A stretch of 64,000 bases of DNA from DASQHW01 sp963837155 (GCA_963837155.1 CAWIMB010000001.1:806001-870000); one strand, 5' to 3'; shown: positions 15,444 to 25,549, counted from the first letter of the stretch. Made by a program: numbers and translations. Notes: a model not told the origin generated them from the sequence alone.

Positions 15444-16985
15444 ATGCTGGGGGAGGATGCGGCGCCGGCCGACCGGGACCCTCGGCCGGAAATGGCATCG
15501 CTGACCCTCGTGGTCCCGCTGTTCAACGAAGCGCAGCGGTTCCCGCGCTTCGCCGGCGCGTTGGCGGAGTTCGTCGCCGCCCAGGCGCCCGGGAGCATGC
15601 TCTTCTTCGTCGACGACGGCAGTGACGACGGCACGGCGGATCTCGCGGAGGCGTTCGTCGCATCGCAGGCGCTCGGCCGCGCCCGGCTCATGCGTCGACC
15701 GCACCACGGCAAGGGCGCGGCCGTGCAAGCGGGGTTGGAGGCGGCGACCACTCCGCTCGCGGCTTTTTGCGACCTCGATCTCTCCACGCCGCCGCGCGAC
15801 TTGGCGCGCATCATCGACGCGGCTCGCCGGGCGCCGATCGTTGCGATCGGCTCGCGCGACGTCGCGGCGTCGAAGATCACACGCCACGAAGGAGTCGCGC
15901 GCGAGTTTCTCGGGCGCGCATACAACCGAGCGGTCCAGCTTGCGGTCGCGCCCGGGATCCTCGACACGCAGTGCGGCGCGAAAGCGGCGCGCACGGAGCT
16001 GTGGCAGCGCGTCCTCCCGTCGTGCAAGGAACAAGGCTTCGCGTGGGACGTCGAGGTCGTTGGCGTCGCGCTGCAACTCGGCATTGCGGTCCAGGAGATC
16101 GCGATCGAGTGGCACCACGACGACGGCTCGCGGGTGCACGTCCTCCGAGATGGCATCGCGATGCTCCGAGCGCTCCCCCGCATCCGGGCCAATATGCGCT
16201 CAGCCGAGCTCGCGCGGGCGACGACCGTTCAAAGGGAGCGGGCGGTCACAGCATCGAGCGGTGTCTTCGATGCAGACAACGCCGCGGTGCTCGCGGCGGC
16301 CGACGGCGCGCACTGGTGGTTTCGCAGCAAGGCCGCGTTCGTTGCCTGGGCGCTGCGCCGGTGGCGACCGCCCGCGGGTTGGCTCGTCGACCTCGGCGCG
16401 GGGTCGGGCGGCGTGACCGCGCTCCTGGGCTGGCCGGCCGAACGCACGCTGATCGTCGATGGGAGTGGCCAACTCGTCGCCGAGGCGAAACGCCGGTACT
16501 CCTTCGACGTCGTCCAGGCCAACGTCGCCTGTCTGCCGTTCCCCAGCGCGAGCGCGGCTGTCGTGTGCCTGCTCGACGTCATCGAACACCTGGAAGAGCC
16601 GCGAGTTGCGCTCGCGGATGCCAGACGCGCAATCGCGCCCGCCGGCCTGCTGATCGTGAACGTGCCCGGGCATCCCCGGCTCTGGAGTGCGAGTGACGAC
16701 GTGCTGGGCCACCGCCGTCGCTATACGGCATCGTCCTTGCGGGCCGAAGTCGAGGGCGCCGGATTCGACGTGTTGTTCCTCTCGCACGTCTTCAGTTGGC
16801 TTGTGTTGCCTTTGTGGGCGACGCGCCGCCGCCGGGTCGCGAACCCGAGACTGGGTCTCGACATGAAATCTCCTGTGATGGACCGAGCCGCCCTCTTCCT
16901 TACACGCCTCGAGCAGGTGCTCATCAGCCGCGTGTCGCTGCGCACGGGGACGTCAATCCTCTGTATCGCGACGCCCCGGCACTGA
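15444..16985 (+). CDS. Fusion of GT2 glycosyltransferase and SAM-dependent methyltransferase
   Basis: 513 residues. The first 250 or so are a family 2 glycosyltransferase of the dolichol-phosphate-sugar synthase type: LTLVVPLFNEAQRFPRFAG, VDDGSDDGT, the DLDLSTPP acceptor site and GILDTQCGAKAARTELW. From about residue 290 a class I methyltransferase follows: WLVDLGAGSGGVTALLG (SAM motif I), LLDVIEHLEEP and PGHPRLWSASDDVLGHRRRY. Such a protein could make a polyprenyl-phosphate sugar that neighbouring GT39 enzymes use and also methylate a lipid or sugar. The two domains are continuous with no stop. Its end overlaps the convergent GT39 gene by 33 bases. Confidence 0.85.
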   Translation: MLGEDAAPADRDPRPEMASLTLVVPLFNEAQRFPRFAGALAEFVAAQAPGSMLFFVDDGSDDGTADLAEAFVASQALGRARLMRRPHHGKGAAVQAGLEAATTPLAAFCDLDLSTPPRDLARIIDAARRAPIVAIGSRDVAASKITRHEGVAREFLGRAYNRAVQLAVAPGILDTQCGAKAARTELWQRVLPSCKEQGFAWDVEVVGVALQLGIAVQEIAIEWHHDDGSRVHVLRDGIAMLRALPRIRANMRSAELARATTVQRERAVTASSGVFDADNAAVLAAADGAHWWFRSKAAFVAWALRRWRPPAGWLVDLGAGSGGVTALLGWPAERTLIVDGSGQLVAEAKRRYSFDVVQANVACLPFPSASAAVVCLLDVIEHLEEPRVALADARRAIAPAGLLIVNVPGHPRLWSASDDVLGHRRRYTASSLRAEVEGAGFDVLFLSHVFSWLVLPLWATRRRRVANPRLGLDMKSPVMDRAALFLTRLEQVLISRVSLRTGTSILCIATPRH

Positions 16986-18317
16986 CGCGTACGACAGGCG
17001 CGACAGCGACACCGCCGCACCGATGGCGATGAAGGGCAACACGGGAAGCTTGTATCGGGGATCACCGAAGAGAAGGAACGGCACGAGCGCCGCTTGCGCG
17101 CCCGCCAGCAGCAGGCACAGGCGCAACGCTCGGTGCGGTTCGCGTCGCCGAAGGAACACCGGCAATGCCAACAGCGCGAGGCCGAGGGCGATGTAGTAGT
17201 ACGCGTCGGCCACGCTCTCGAGCACGTCGACGAAACGATTGTTGTAGAGAGGATGGCCGCGATCGAAGGGGATCACCTGGAGCGCGTCGTGGTCGTCGCG
17301 GTAGCCGTAGTAGCCGCGCCAGAACCACAGGCGCGCCTCATCGACGGGATGGTGGAGTACGAACTCGATCGCCGTTTTGGTGTTCTCGCGGTTCCGGACC
17401 ACCTCTTGGCGCGGCTTCGGGATGTCGGCGTACGGATCCAGGCAGTACGGTGCGGCGATCTCGTATTGTCCGGTCGCGCCCGGGTGACGCGAATCGCACA
17501 ACGCATCGCCGATGCCAGTTGAGAACACCGTGGTGTGCATCACCACGGTGTTGCGTATGAGCCACGGCGCGACGACGACTGCGACGGTGAGCGTCGCGAT
17601 CGCGATCTGTATGAGCGCTCGTCGCCACGGCGCGCCGGCGACCACCCAACAGATGACAAGGACGGGGAGAATCAGCAGCGCGGTGGGCCGCACGAGCGCG
17701 GCCAACCCGAGCACCGCGCCGAACGCGACCAAGCGACGCCGCGAGACCCCGCCTTGCGGCCACGGTCGCAAGATGACGACGAGCGCGGCAACGAACAAGA
17801 ACGTGAACACCGTCTCGAGATGCGCTTGCGCGGTGTAGAAGACGAGGTTCGGCCAGAGCGCCACGATTGCGGCCGTGAGCACGGCGACCCGGTTCCCGAA
17901 GACACGCCGCGCGAGCTCGCTGGTGAGGATGACCGTCCCGACACCGAGCAGGGCCTGGAAGACGCCGACCGTCTTCGGGAGGTTGTCAGGAATTGGCGTG
18001 TGAAACACGATCCAGAACAGTGCGCCGAGCGTTCCGGGATATCCGATCGGGTAGAACGCGGTCTTGGGCAAGTCACGTAAAGGAACCTGCTGGAGCGTCC
18101 CGACGACGCTGCGGTAGCCCTGCCCGCGAGCAAGCGTTTCTCCGGAGAACATGTACGCAACGGGGTCGCCGCCGACCGGGGGACGCGCCGCAATGATCAC
18201 CCACACGAGCCGCACGGCGAGCGCAGTGAGCACGATCGCGACCAGGTATCGCCGCTCGCGACGCGAGTAGGTCTCGGTCCACCAGGCCCGTGCTCGGCGC
18301 GGGGCGTCGAGCCTCAC
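16953..18317 (-). CDS. GT39-family membrane glycosyltransferase
   Basis: 454 residues from GTG 18317, coupled to the upstream gene by a GTGA overlap. Roughly a dozen membrane helices. The first external loop, IIAARPPVGGDPVAYMFSGE, has the acidic residue expected of ArnT/PMT-type enzymes that transfer sugars from polyprenyl-phosphate donors to lipids or proteins outside the membrane. PTALLILPVLVICWV and DPRYKLPVLPFIAIGAAVSL are typical later parts. An external segment has STGIGDALCDSRHPG and then APYCLDP. Donor and acceptor unknown. Third gene of a minus-strand envelope operon. Confidence 0.82.
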   Translation of the reverse strand: MRLDAPRRARAWWTETYSRRERRYLVAIVLTALAVRLVWVIIAARPPVGGDPVAYMFSGETLARGQGYRSVVGTLQQVPLRDLPKTAFYPIGYPGTLGALFWIVFHTPIPDNLPKTVGVFQALLGVGTVILTSELARRVFGNRVAVLTAAIVALWPNLVFYTAQAHLETVFTFLFVAALVVILRPWPQGGVSRRRLVAFGAVLGLAALVRPTALLILPVLVICWVVAGAPWRRALIQIAIATLTVAVVVAPWLIRNTVVMHTTVFSTGIGDALCDSRHPGATGQYEIAAPYCLDPYADIPKPRQEVVRNRENTKTAIEFVLHHPVDEARLWFWRGYYGYRDDHDALQVIPFDRGHPLYNNRFVDVLESVADAYYYIALGLALLALPVFLRRREPHRALRLCLLLAGAQAALVPFLLFGDPRYKLPVLPFIAIGAAVSLSRLSYASVPGRRDTED

Positions 18318-20050
18318 GATCGCACGGGACGCATACGCACGAGCAAGACGAGCAGCACAGCGCTGAGGAGTGTGATCACGAACCCCAGCACGTTGACGCC
18401 GGTGGGCCCGTGCTTCACGTGGAGCTCGTGTTCGCCCGGCGCCACCCGCGCGCCGAGCAGCCCCTGCACGTTGACGGTCGCGGAGCTTCCGTCGACACGA
18501 TAGAAGTCGTAGTAGAGGACCGGGAACACGACAGTGCTCGGCGCGTCGACGATCACGGTGGCATACACATCACCGTGTCTGCGCTCCCAATGCACCACGC
18601 GTCCACTGCCTCGCACCTCTGGAGCGGCGACAAGGTCGGGGCCGACGTCGTACGGATTGATGCCGTTGGGCAGGTACTCGCCTTGCACCGTGAACCCTCG
18701 GTCGCCGGTCGTCGCGAGTTCCGCAACGATGTCGCGCTCGTCCGTCTGCAGGTACGCAGCTTCCTTTTGGAATCGGGGAACTGTAACAGCGACCAACACG
18801 CAGACACCCAGGACCGTGAGGCGCACCCAGGCTGGGAAGAAGCGCGACGCGGCGAGCACGCCCACGACGAGCGCCGCGAGCACCGCGACCGGCCCCATGA
18901 CGCGCCAGGGGTACTGGATGTACCCGAAGGTCTTCGGGAGGAGGCGTAGGAAGAATCCGGGTTGCAGCGCGAACGCGAGATATCCGGCGAAGGAGACGAA
19001 GGCGATGCTCACCAGCCAGGTGACCAGTGGGTGACCAGGTGGTGCGCGCCGGCCGCGCGCGCGCGCAAGGAGCACTGCGCCGAACCATGCCACGAGGAGC
19101 GCCACCATCATGTAACTGCCGGTGCCGACCTCGTACGTGCGCCCGCAGTAGTAGTGCGGGCACTTGCTTCCGTTCGGAAGGGTGAGGGTCGCGTCGGGGC
19201 CCCTCCACCCGTTCGTCCACGTACCGGTGAGGAAGTGGAGCGGGACCGCCTGGCTCTCGACGAACCCTCGGTCCGCGGCGAGCAGGTGCGGATCGTGCGC
19301 GCGCACCGCCGGCAGGAGATGCTGCTGGGGCAACACGTACCACGCGGACAAGCCCGCGCCGAGCACGAGACCCGCGCCGAGCAGTGCGGTTGTGCGCCAC
19401 CCGCTCCACCGGAAGACGAGCAGCGCGAGCAAGCCGAACACGGGGAGGAAATACAGCGACAACACGGTGTGCGTGACCAGCAGTCCTGCCCAGGCGACCG
19501 GCAGATACCACACGAGCCGGCGGCGCGTGAACGTGGCCCACGCACCCGCGATGATCAGAGGCATCCACACGAATGACCATGACTCCGCGAGCGCGCCGCG
19601 CACGAAGATGTCGACGAAGCGGTACGGGAACGAGATGTACAGAAGCGCGCTGGCAAGCGCGATGCGTCGGTCCGCGTTGATGACGAGAAGACACCAGTAC
19701 ATCGCCCAGCCGGAGAGGATCACGGCGAGCACCAGCGAGATGTTGACACCCCACACGATGTCGCCGACGAGAAATGAGAGCGCAACGGCCACGATGTACG
19801 CGAATGGCGGGTAGAGGCTCGGGAACGCCGACCCGGCTCCGCGCACCGCGTCCGGGAAGACCTGCGGCAACCAATTTCCGTGGCGAAGCTCTTGTTGGTA
19901 CTCGTACACGCGGCGATAGGTCTCCGCGCCCTCGTGCGTGAAGAGTGGCCGCGACGAGAACAGGCCGGCGTACAAGAAGCAAGCGACCACGGCGACGATG
20001 CACAGCATCGCGGCATGCGAGCGCGCCGCAGCCGCGACCCTCGTGGACAC
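18314..20050 (-). CDS. Polytopic membrane protein, PTPS-related/YfhO-like
   Basis: 578 residues. Over ten membrane helices; the first external loop begins SSRPLFTHEGAETYRRVYEY and the next motif SAFPSLYPPFAYIVA fits the '6-pyruvoyl-tetrahydropterin synthase-related' membrane family, which despite its name is a GT-C-like membrane protein. A beta-rich external domain near the C-terminus (QGEYLPNGINPYDVGPDL, VHWERRHGDVYATVIVDAPS) precedes a final helix. Probably acts in glycan or lipid assembly on the outer face of the membrane; substrate unknown. Sits between the acyltransferase and the GT39 in one operon. Confidence 0.7.
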   Translation of the reverse strand: MSTRVAAAARSHAAMLCIVAVVACFLYAGLFSSRPLFTHEGAETYRRVYEYQQELRHGNWLPQVFPDAVRGAGSAFPSLYPPFAYIVAVALSFLVGDIVWGVNISLVLAVILSGWAMYWCLLVINADRRIALASALLYISFPYRFVDIFVRGALAESWSFVWMPLIIAGAWATFTRRRLVWYLPVAWAGLLVTHTVLSLYFLPVFGLLALLVFRWSGWRTTALLGAGLVLGAGLSAWYVLPQQHLLPAVRAHDPHLLAADRGFVESQAVPLHFLTGTWTNGWRGPDATLTLPNGSKCPHYYCGRTYEVGTGSYMMVALLVAWFGAVLLARARGRRAPPGHPLVTWLVSIAFVSFAGYLAFALQPGFFLRLLPKTFGYIQYPWRVMGPVAVLAALVVGVLAASRFFPAWVRLTVLGVCVLVAVTVPRFQKEAAYLQTDERDIVAELATTGDRGFTVQGEYLPNGINPYDVGPDLVAAPEVRGSGRVVHWERRHGDVYATVIVDAPSTVVFPVLYYDFYRVDGSSATVNVQGLLGARVAPGEHELHVKHGPTGVNVLGFVITLLSAVLLVLLVRMRPVRS

Positions 20051-20080
20051 AGCGGGGGAGGATACTCGCAGGCTCGAGCG

Positions 20081-21243
20081 CTATCGCCGCGCGGAGCCGG
20101 ACGGAACGCGAGATGATGCGCGCCTCCGGCGCGCGAGGCGAAGGGCGGGTCGCTCCACGACAAAGAAGCTGACGCTCGCGACGAGCACAGTCGCGCCGTA
20201 GGCCAAGACGAGGGCACCGATCGCGTAGAAGTTGCCGTGGTTGTTCAGCGCCTCGGATGTCGCGATGTGCGAGCTGACGCGCTGCGTGCCAGAGGTAGAT
20301 CCCGTAGCTGACGAGGCCGAGGTACGCGATCGGCGCGGCGCTGAGCACGCGGCGGAGACCACCGTGTCGTTGGTTGCCGAACACCGCGGGCACAACAAGG
20401 AACAGTGCGATCGGAACCTTCAGCGCGTGGTCCCACATGAGCTGGCTCGGGGTCGATAGCAAGAAGTTGTACGGGCGCCAGGCGAGGTACACGAACAACA
20501 CCGCGGCCATCGCCCACCAGAGCATCGGGAGATGCCCGAGCCGGTTCGTGCGCGCCGCCAGCCGCTCGTCGCCGGCGCTGGCCGCGCTCAGCACTGCAAG
20601 CAGCATGCCGGCACCGAGCGCGCCGAGTCCGGGAGGAAGAACTGTCATCGCCGGCGGTGGTGCGCCAAAGAAGACCCACGCGCTGGGACGCGTAGCCGAC
20701 GACGATCAGCGCGAGGGCTCCGACGAGTTCGACCCCGAACGCCGGCAGCGCGCGTGAGGTGCGTCGCATGATGAACGCCCACAACGGCACGAACGCGTAG
20801 AAGCTCAGCTCCACGACCAACGTCCACGACTGTGCGATGCCGAGCCCGCCGATGTCGCGGAAGTAGGTGTTCGTGAGCGTCGCGTGCTTGAGCAGCCCCG
20901 ACGCGCCGTTCACGTCGATGTCGCCGAGGAGCCAGAGCACGAAGAGCGCGAGCAGGTATCCGGGGAAGATGCGGAGAAAGCGGCGGAGCGCGTAGTTCCG
21001 GAGACTGCCGGGGGGCGAACCGGAGAGATTGGCGCGCACGAAGGGTCGATAGATCAGGAACCCCGAGAGCACGAAGAAGATCTCGACGCCGATGTTGAAG
21101 TGCACGATGTACCGGCCGGCGTGTTCCGCCATCCATTGGGAGCCGAGCGCGCCGTGGAAGATGAACACCAACGTGACCGCGAACGCACGCATGCCGTCGA
21201 GGCATGGGTATCGGTCGTGGCCCTTCTCCGCCTGGACCTTCAT
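20081..21243 (-). CDS. Acyltransferase-3 (OafA-like), two frameshifts
   Basis: Start at ATG 21243 (MKVQAEKGHDRYPCLDGMRA). Membrane acyltransferase-3 motifs: RAFAVTLVFIFHGALGS with the conserved His, FFVLSGFLIYRPFVRANL, RRFLRIFPGYLLALFVLW and SWTLVVELSFYAFVPLWAF. The frame breaks between about 20690 and 20673 and continues in another frame (VFFGAPPPAMTVLPPGLG, SYGIYLWHA). It breaks again between about 20292 and 20278 and finishes in the third frame (RVSSHIATSEALNNHGNFYA, SFFVVERPALRLARR). Each break needs one base removed. Restored length is about 385 residues, normal for the family. O-acylates envelope sugars using acyl-CoA. Either a damaged gene or two assembly errors. Confidence 0.75.
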
Positions 21244-21415
21244 GCGTCCTGCGCGTCTCCCGGGCGGACGTCGAAATGCTGCCTCCGCCGGGCGAACGCT
21301 ACGACAGACCGACCCGGGTTCCAAGAACTCCAGTCCTTCCCAAGTGCGCCCGACAGTGCTCGACCGGAATGGGCGCGCTAGCGTTCGCAACGTGGGTCAC
21401 CAAGGGGGATGGTTT

Positions 21416-22801
21416 ATGCGCTCGCCCCGAGTTCGCGTGCTGCTCCTTGTCTGCGCGCTGGTCCTCCTCTCGACCGGGTGCGATGTGCGCACGTGGGGTT
21501 ATGGCGTCGAGCGACACGGGGAGAACCCCTACGAGGGCACGCTCGGCGTCGCCAATGTCGCGAATTTGCACGAGGTCTGGAGCGCGCCGCTCGGTGCTTC
21601 CCTCGACGCGGCACCCGTCGTTGCCAACGTCGACATCAGGGGTACGAAGACCGACGTTGCGTACCTCGGCACGGAAGCGGGCGCGTTCTACGCGATCAAG
21701 GTCTCCGACGGCTCGGTCGTGTGGTCCAAGCAGTTCCCGAACAACGCGAGATCGTGCAATGGCAGCCCGCCGGGACACACGTCCGGCATCGTGGGATCGG
21801 CTGCGATCGACAACGACCGTGTGTACTTCGCAATCGATGACAAGGTGCATTCCCTCGACCTGGTCACCGGGCAGGAGAAACCGGGATGGCCGGTGACGTT
21901 CACCCCCGACGCGACGCTCGACTTCGTGTGGAGTGCGCTCACGATCTGGAACGGGCGGCTCTATGTCGAGACCTCACCCCGTTGCGAGGGCCTGCCGCCG
22001 ATCAACGAAGGCAAGGTCATCGGCATCGACCTCGACACGGCCCGGGTGAGTCACACCTTCTACATCACGGGCCAAGGTGAGGCGCGCGGTGGCAGCGTGT
22101 GGGGCTGGGGTGGTGTCTCGGTCGATCCGGTGACGGGAGACGTGTTCGCCGCCACAGGCAACGCGGACGGCTTGGCGGAGACGTACGCGTACGGCGACCA
22201 CGTCGTGCGCCTGACGCGCGACCTCGTGCCGGTCGCAGCACACGCGCCACCGACCGGTGTCTTCGATGATGACTTCGGGTCGACGCCGGTCCTCTATCAA
22301 CGCGACGGTTGTCCCCCGCAGCTGGCGGTGATGCGCAAGGACGGCAATCTCTACGTGTACAACCGTGACGCGATCGCCTCGGGTCCGCAGCAGACGTTGC
22401 CCATGTCCGGGTACCCATACAACTTCATCGGGTTGCCCACGTACGCGGCGGCGACCGACAGGCTCTATGTCGCCAACCCAACCGAGCGCCAAGGCGGCGG
22501 CTTCTTCGTGCACGGCATGGTCGCGTTCACGGTACGAGCCGATTGCATGCTGCACCTGGCGTGGCAGACCGAAGCAGGCGGCAACACCGATCTGGGTTCG
22601 ACGCCGGCGGTGGCGAACGGGGTCGTCTACTACGCCGACGGGAGAAACAAGCACGTCCATGCGTTCAACGCGCGAACGGGCCAGGCGCTCTGGTCGAGCG
22701 GCGCCGAGGTCACGAGCAATATCTTCGCCGCGCCGGTCGTCGCAAACGGCGCTGTGCTTGCCGCCAGCTGGGACGGTCGCCTGCACGCGTGGAGGCCGTA
22801 G
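21416..22801 (+). CDS. PQQ-like beta-propeller lipoprotein (copy 1)
   Basis: 461 residues from ATG 21416, with AAGGGGG upstream. Signal peptide with lipobox LLSTGC. The mature part has repeats typical of PQQ-binding-like propellers: LHEVWSAPLGASLDAAPVVA, GAFYAIKVSDGSVVWSKQFP, HAFNARTGQALWSSG and ASWDGRLHAWRP. Two Cys pairs are likely (SCNGSPPG with a later PRCEGLPP; GCPPQL with ADCMLHL). No active-site residues of quinoprotein dehydrogenases were recognised, so it may be a structural or binding propeller like BamB. Closely followed by a near-copy at 22867. Confidence 0.8.
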   Translation: MRSPRVRVLLLVCALVLLSTGCDVRTWGYGVERHGENPYEGTLGVANVANLHEVWSAPLGASLDAAPVVANVDIRGTKTDVAYLGTEAGAFYAIKVSDGSVVWSKQFPNNARSCNGSPPGHTSGIVGSAAIDNDRVYFAIDDKVHSLDLVTGQEKPGWPVTFTPDATLDFVWSALTIWNGRLYVETSPRCEGLPPINEGKVIGIDLDTARVSHTFYITGQGEARGGSVWGWGGVSVDPVTGDVFAATGNADGLAETYAYGDHVVRLTRDLVPVAAHAPPTGVFDDDFGSTPVLYQRDGCPPQLAVMRKDGNLYVYNRDAIASGPQQTLPMSGYPYNFIGLPTYAAATDRLYVANPTERQGGGFFVHGMVAFTVRADCMLHLAWQTEAGGNTDLGSTPAVANGVVYYADGRNKHVHAFNARTGQALWSSGAEVTSNIFAAPVVANGAVLAASWDGRLHAWRP

Positions 22802-22866
22802 CGCACCAGCCAGAGTGCTGCGTTTCCCGGCTAGCTTTTCGTCGTGGGTGGTCGAGGGGAAGGTTC

Positions 22867-24267
22867 ATGCACCGGGCCCGCGCTCGCGTACTGCTGCTTG
22901 TCGGCGCGGTATTGCTCAGCTGCGCGCTCGTCGCTCTTGCCGCGGGGTGCGACTCGTCCACCTCGGGGTCAGGTGTCGGGAGCCACGGCGAGAACTCCGG
23001 CGAAAGTGTGATCGGCATCAACAACGTTGCGAATTTGCACGAGGTCTGGAGCGCGCCGCTCGGCGCTGCGCTCGATGCCGCGCCCGTGGTAGCCAACGTC
23101 GACATCAGCGGTACGAAGACCGAGGTTGCGTATCTCGGCACGGAAGCAGGCGTGTTCTACGCGATCAGGGTTTCCGACGGCTCGGTCGTGTGGTCCAAGC
23201 AGTTCCCGAACAACACGAGATCGTGCAATGGCAGCCCTCCCGGGCACACGTCCGGCATTGTCGGGTCCGCTGCGATCGACAACGACCATGTGTACGTGGC
23301 GATTGACGACAAGGTGCATTCTCTCGACCTGGTCACCGGGCAGGAGGCACAGCGGTGGCCGGCAAGGTTCACTTCCGATACGACGCTCGACTTCGTGTGG
23401 AGCGCGCTCACGATCTGGAACCGCCGGCTCTATGTCGAGACCTCACCCCGTTGCGAGGGCCTGCCGCCGATCAACGAGGGCAAGGTCATCGGCATCAACC
23501 TCGATACGGCCCGGGTGAGTCATACCTTCTACATCACCGGCGAAGGTAAGGCGCGCGGTGGCAGCGTGTGGGGCTGGCGCGGTGTCTCGGTCGATCCGCG
23601 GACCGGAGACGTGTTCGCCGCGACGGGCAACGCGAACGGCGACCCCGAGACCTACGGGTACGGCAACCACGTCGTGCGCCTGACTCGCGACCTCGTGCCG
23701 GTCGCCTCGCACGCGCCACCCACGCTCCTGGGCGACGACGACTTCGGATCGACCCCCGTTCTCTTCCAACGCGAGGGCTGTCTCCCACAGCTGGCGGTGA
23801 TGCGCAAAGACGGCTACCTCTACGTGTACAACCGTGATTCGATCGGTTCAGGTCCGCACCAGACGATCGCCATGTCGGGGGTCCCGTACAACTTCATCGG
23901 GCTGCCGGCGTACGAGGCGGCGACCGACACGCTCTATGTCGCGAATCCAACGGTGCGTATAGGGGGCGGCCGCTTTGTACACGGCATGGTCGCGTTCAAG
24001 GTGCGAGCCGATTGCATGCTGCACCTGGCGTGGCAGACCGAAGCAGGCGGCAACCTCGACCTGGTCTCGACGCCGACGGTGGCCAACGGCGTCGTTTACT
24101 ACGCCGACGGAAAAAACAACCACATCCACGCCTTCAACGCGCAGACGGGCAAGGCGCTCTGGACGAGCTCGACTCTCGCGGGCAATGTCTTCGCGGCTCC
24201 GGTCGTCGCGCATGGGACACTGCTCCAAGCGAGTTGGGACGAGCGCCTGCACGCGTTCAGGCCGTAG
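22867..24267 (+). CDS. PQQ-like beta-propeller lipoprotein (copy 2)
   Basis: 466 residues from ATG 22867. Signal peptide and lipobox ALAAGC. Over the mature part it follows copy 1 almost residue for residue (LHEVWSAPLGAALDAAPVVA, SCNGSPPGHTSGIVGSAAID, CEGLPPINEGKVIGI, SVWGW-GVSVDP, ADCMLHLAWQTEAGGN); long stretches of DNA are also identical. The signal peptide and first 30 residues differ more. It is a tandem duplication still under coding constraint. Function unknown; located between glycosyltransferases, so a role at the cell surface is plausible. Confidence 0.8.
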   Translation: MHRARARVLLLVGAVLLSCALVALAAGCDSSTSGSGVGSHGENSGESVIGINNVANLHEVWSAPLGAALDAAPVVANVDISGTKTEVAYLGTEAGVFYAIRVSDGSVVWSKQFPNNTRSCNGSPPGHTSGIVGSAAIDNDHVYVAIDDKVHSLDLVTGQEAQRWPARFTSDTTLDFVWSALTIWNRRLYVETSPRCEGLPPINEGKVIGINLDTARVSHTFYITGEGKARGGSVWGWRGVSVDPRTGDVFAATGNANGDPETYGYGNHVVRLTRDLVPVASHAPPTLLGDDDFGSTPVLFQREGCLPQLAVMRKDGYLYVYNRDSIGSGPHQTIAMSGVPYNFIGLPAYEAATDTLYVANPTVRIGGGRFVHGMVAFKVRADCMLHLAWQTEAGGNLDLVSTPTVANGVVYYADGKNNHIHAFNAQTGKALWTSSTLAGNVFAAPVVAHGTLLQASWDERLHAFRP

Positions 24268-24274
24268 TCCACCG

Positions 24275-25549
24275 TCAGGAGGGTTGCGCTTCCCGCACCG
24301 GTGATTTCCGGCGCGTCCAGGCATCCAATGAGATCGACGCAAGGACGATCAGCGAGACCTCCGCGGGCACACGGAAGCGCACGATGCCGTAGAAGGCGAA
24401 GGCAACGATCGTGACGAGCGCGAATTGGCCGAGCAACGGCACGAGCGTGACACCACGGCGACGCAACGCCAGTGCGCCGATGATCGCAGGCGGGAGCAAC
24501 AGATAGAAACTCACCAGGCCCGCGATCGACACGCTCATTGGTCGGCTGTCCAGCACCGCGAGATCGGCCATTTGCAGGGGCCGGTACACACTCCAGACGC
24601 GGCCAACCCGCGCAACGGCCGCGCGCGCCAGCCCGCCCGGATGCTCTTCCATGTAGTCGAACGCGAGGCTCCGTTGGCGAGAACTGGCCACGGATTCGTC
24701 ACCCGATGCCGGCACCCCTTCGGCGCCGCAGTACGGGTCCCAGAAACCGATCAAGGGTCCGCTATAGGTCTTTGCACAGTTGGCGCCGTGCAGTACCGCG
24801 CCGTCACCCGTCGACAAGAACACCGGCCGTTCGAAGGTCGTCAGGTTGCGGATCACCCACGGCGAGATCGTGATCAGCGAAATGACGATTGCGATTCCCG
24901 TGAGCTCGACGCGTCGGCGCACGGCAACGCGGTTCGCGAGCAGAAACGTCGGCGCGACGACCAGCGGGAGCTCGAGGCCGAGCTCGGCGCGGGTCAGCAT
25001 GCCGAGACCGCACGCGATGCCGATCGCGATCGCAACGCGCAGCGACGGTCGACGCATGAACTGGTACGCGAGCAGTATCACGAACGCGACCAACAGGGTT
25101 GTGAGTGTTTCCGACAAGATAAGGCCGTCGTTGACCCAGAGATTTGGATAGATCGCTGCGAGAATGGCGGCGATCAACGCGGCCCGGTTGCCGACGAGCT
25201 CCTTCGTGATCAGTCCAATCGTCAGCACGACGATGCAGCCCAGGAACGCCATCGCCAACCGCATTGCGGTCTCGTTGCCGCTCGTGAGCCGGGCAACGGG
25301 TGCAAGCACGATCGACGTGAGCGGCGGATGATACGCGCTGGGCCGAGTCGGAGGAGTGAAGACGGGAACGACGATGCCCATGCCGTGGCCGATCCGGTTG
25401 GCCTGCACCGTGTACCAGAACGCGTCCGTCCAGTGACGGTCGTACCGGGTCACGGTGAGCACATAGGCGGTCCGCCCGGCGAACGCCAGCGCGGCGATGG
25501 CAAGGAGTCGCTTCACTGTCGCACGGCTGGCGGAATCCGCTTCAGCCAC
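24275..25549 (-). CDS. GT39-family membrane glycosyltransferase
   Basis: 424 residues. Multi-helix membrane protein; the first external loop reads TRYDRHWTDAFWYTVQANRI with an acidic residue in the ArnT/PMT position, followed by PTRPSAYHPPLTSIVLAPVA. Later AAILAAIYPNLWVNDGLILS and ETLTTLLVAFVI match the family's helix with a conserved Pro-Asn and Glu. An external segment HGANCAKTYSGPLIGFWDPY then C is shared with the GT39 at 53395. Expected to transfer a sugar from polyprenyl phosphate. Convergent with the second lipoprotein (7-base gap). Confidence 0.8.
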   Translation of the reverse strand: MAEADSASRATVKRLLAIAALAFAGRTAYVLTVTRYDRHWTDAFWYTVQANRIGHGMGIVVPVFTPPTRPSAYHPPLTSIVLAPVARLTSGNETAMRLAMAFLGCIVVLTIGLITKELVGNRAALIAAILAAIYPNLWVNDGLILSETLTTLLVAFVILLAYQFMRRPSLRVAIAIGIACGLGMLTRAELGLELPLVVAPTFLLANRVAVRRRVELTGIAIVISLITISPWVIRNLTTFERPVFLSTGDGAVLHGANCAKTYSGPLIGFWDPYCGAEGVPASGDESVASSRQRSLAFDYMEEHPGGLARAAVARVGRVWSVYRPLQMADLAVLDSRPMSVSIAGLVSFYLLLPPAIIGALALRRRGVTLVPLLGQFALVTIVAFAFYGIVRFRVPAEVSLIVLASISLDAWTRRKSPVREAQPS

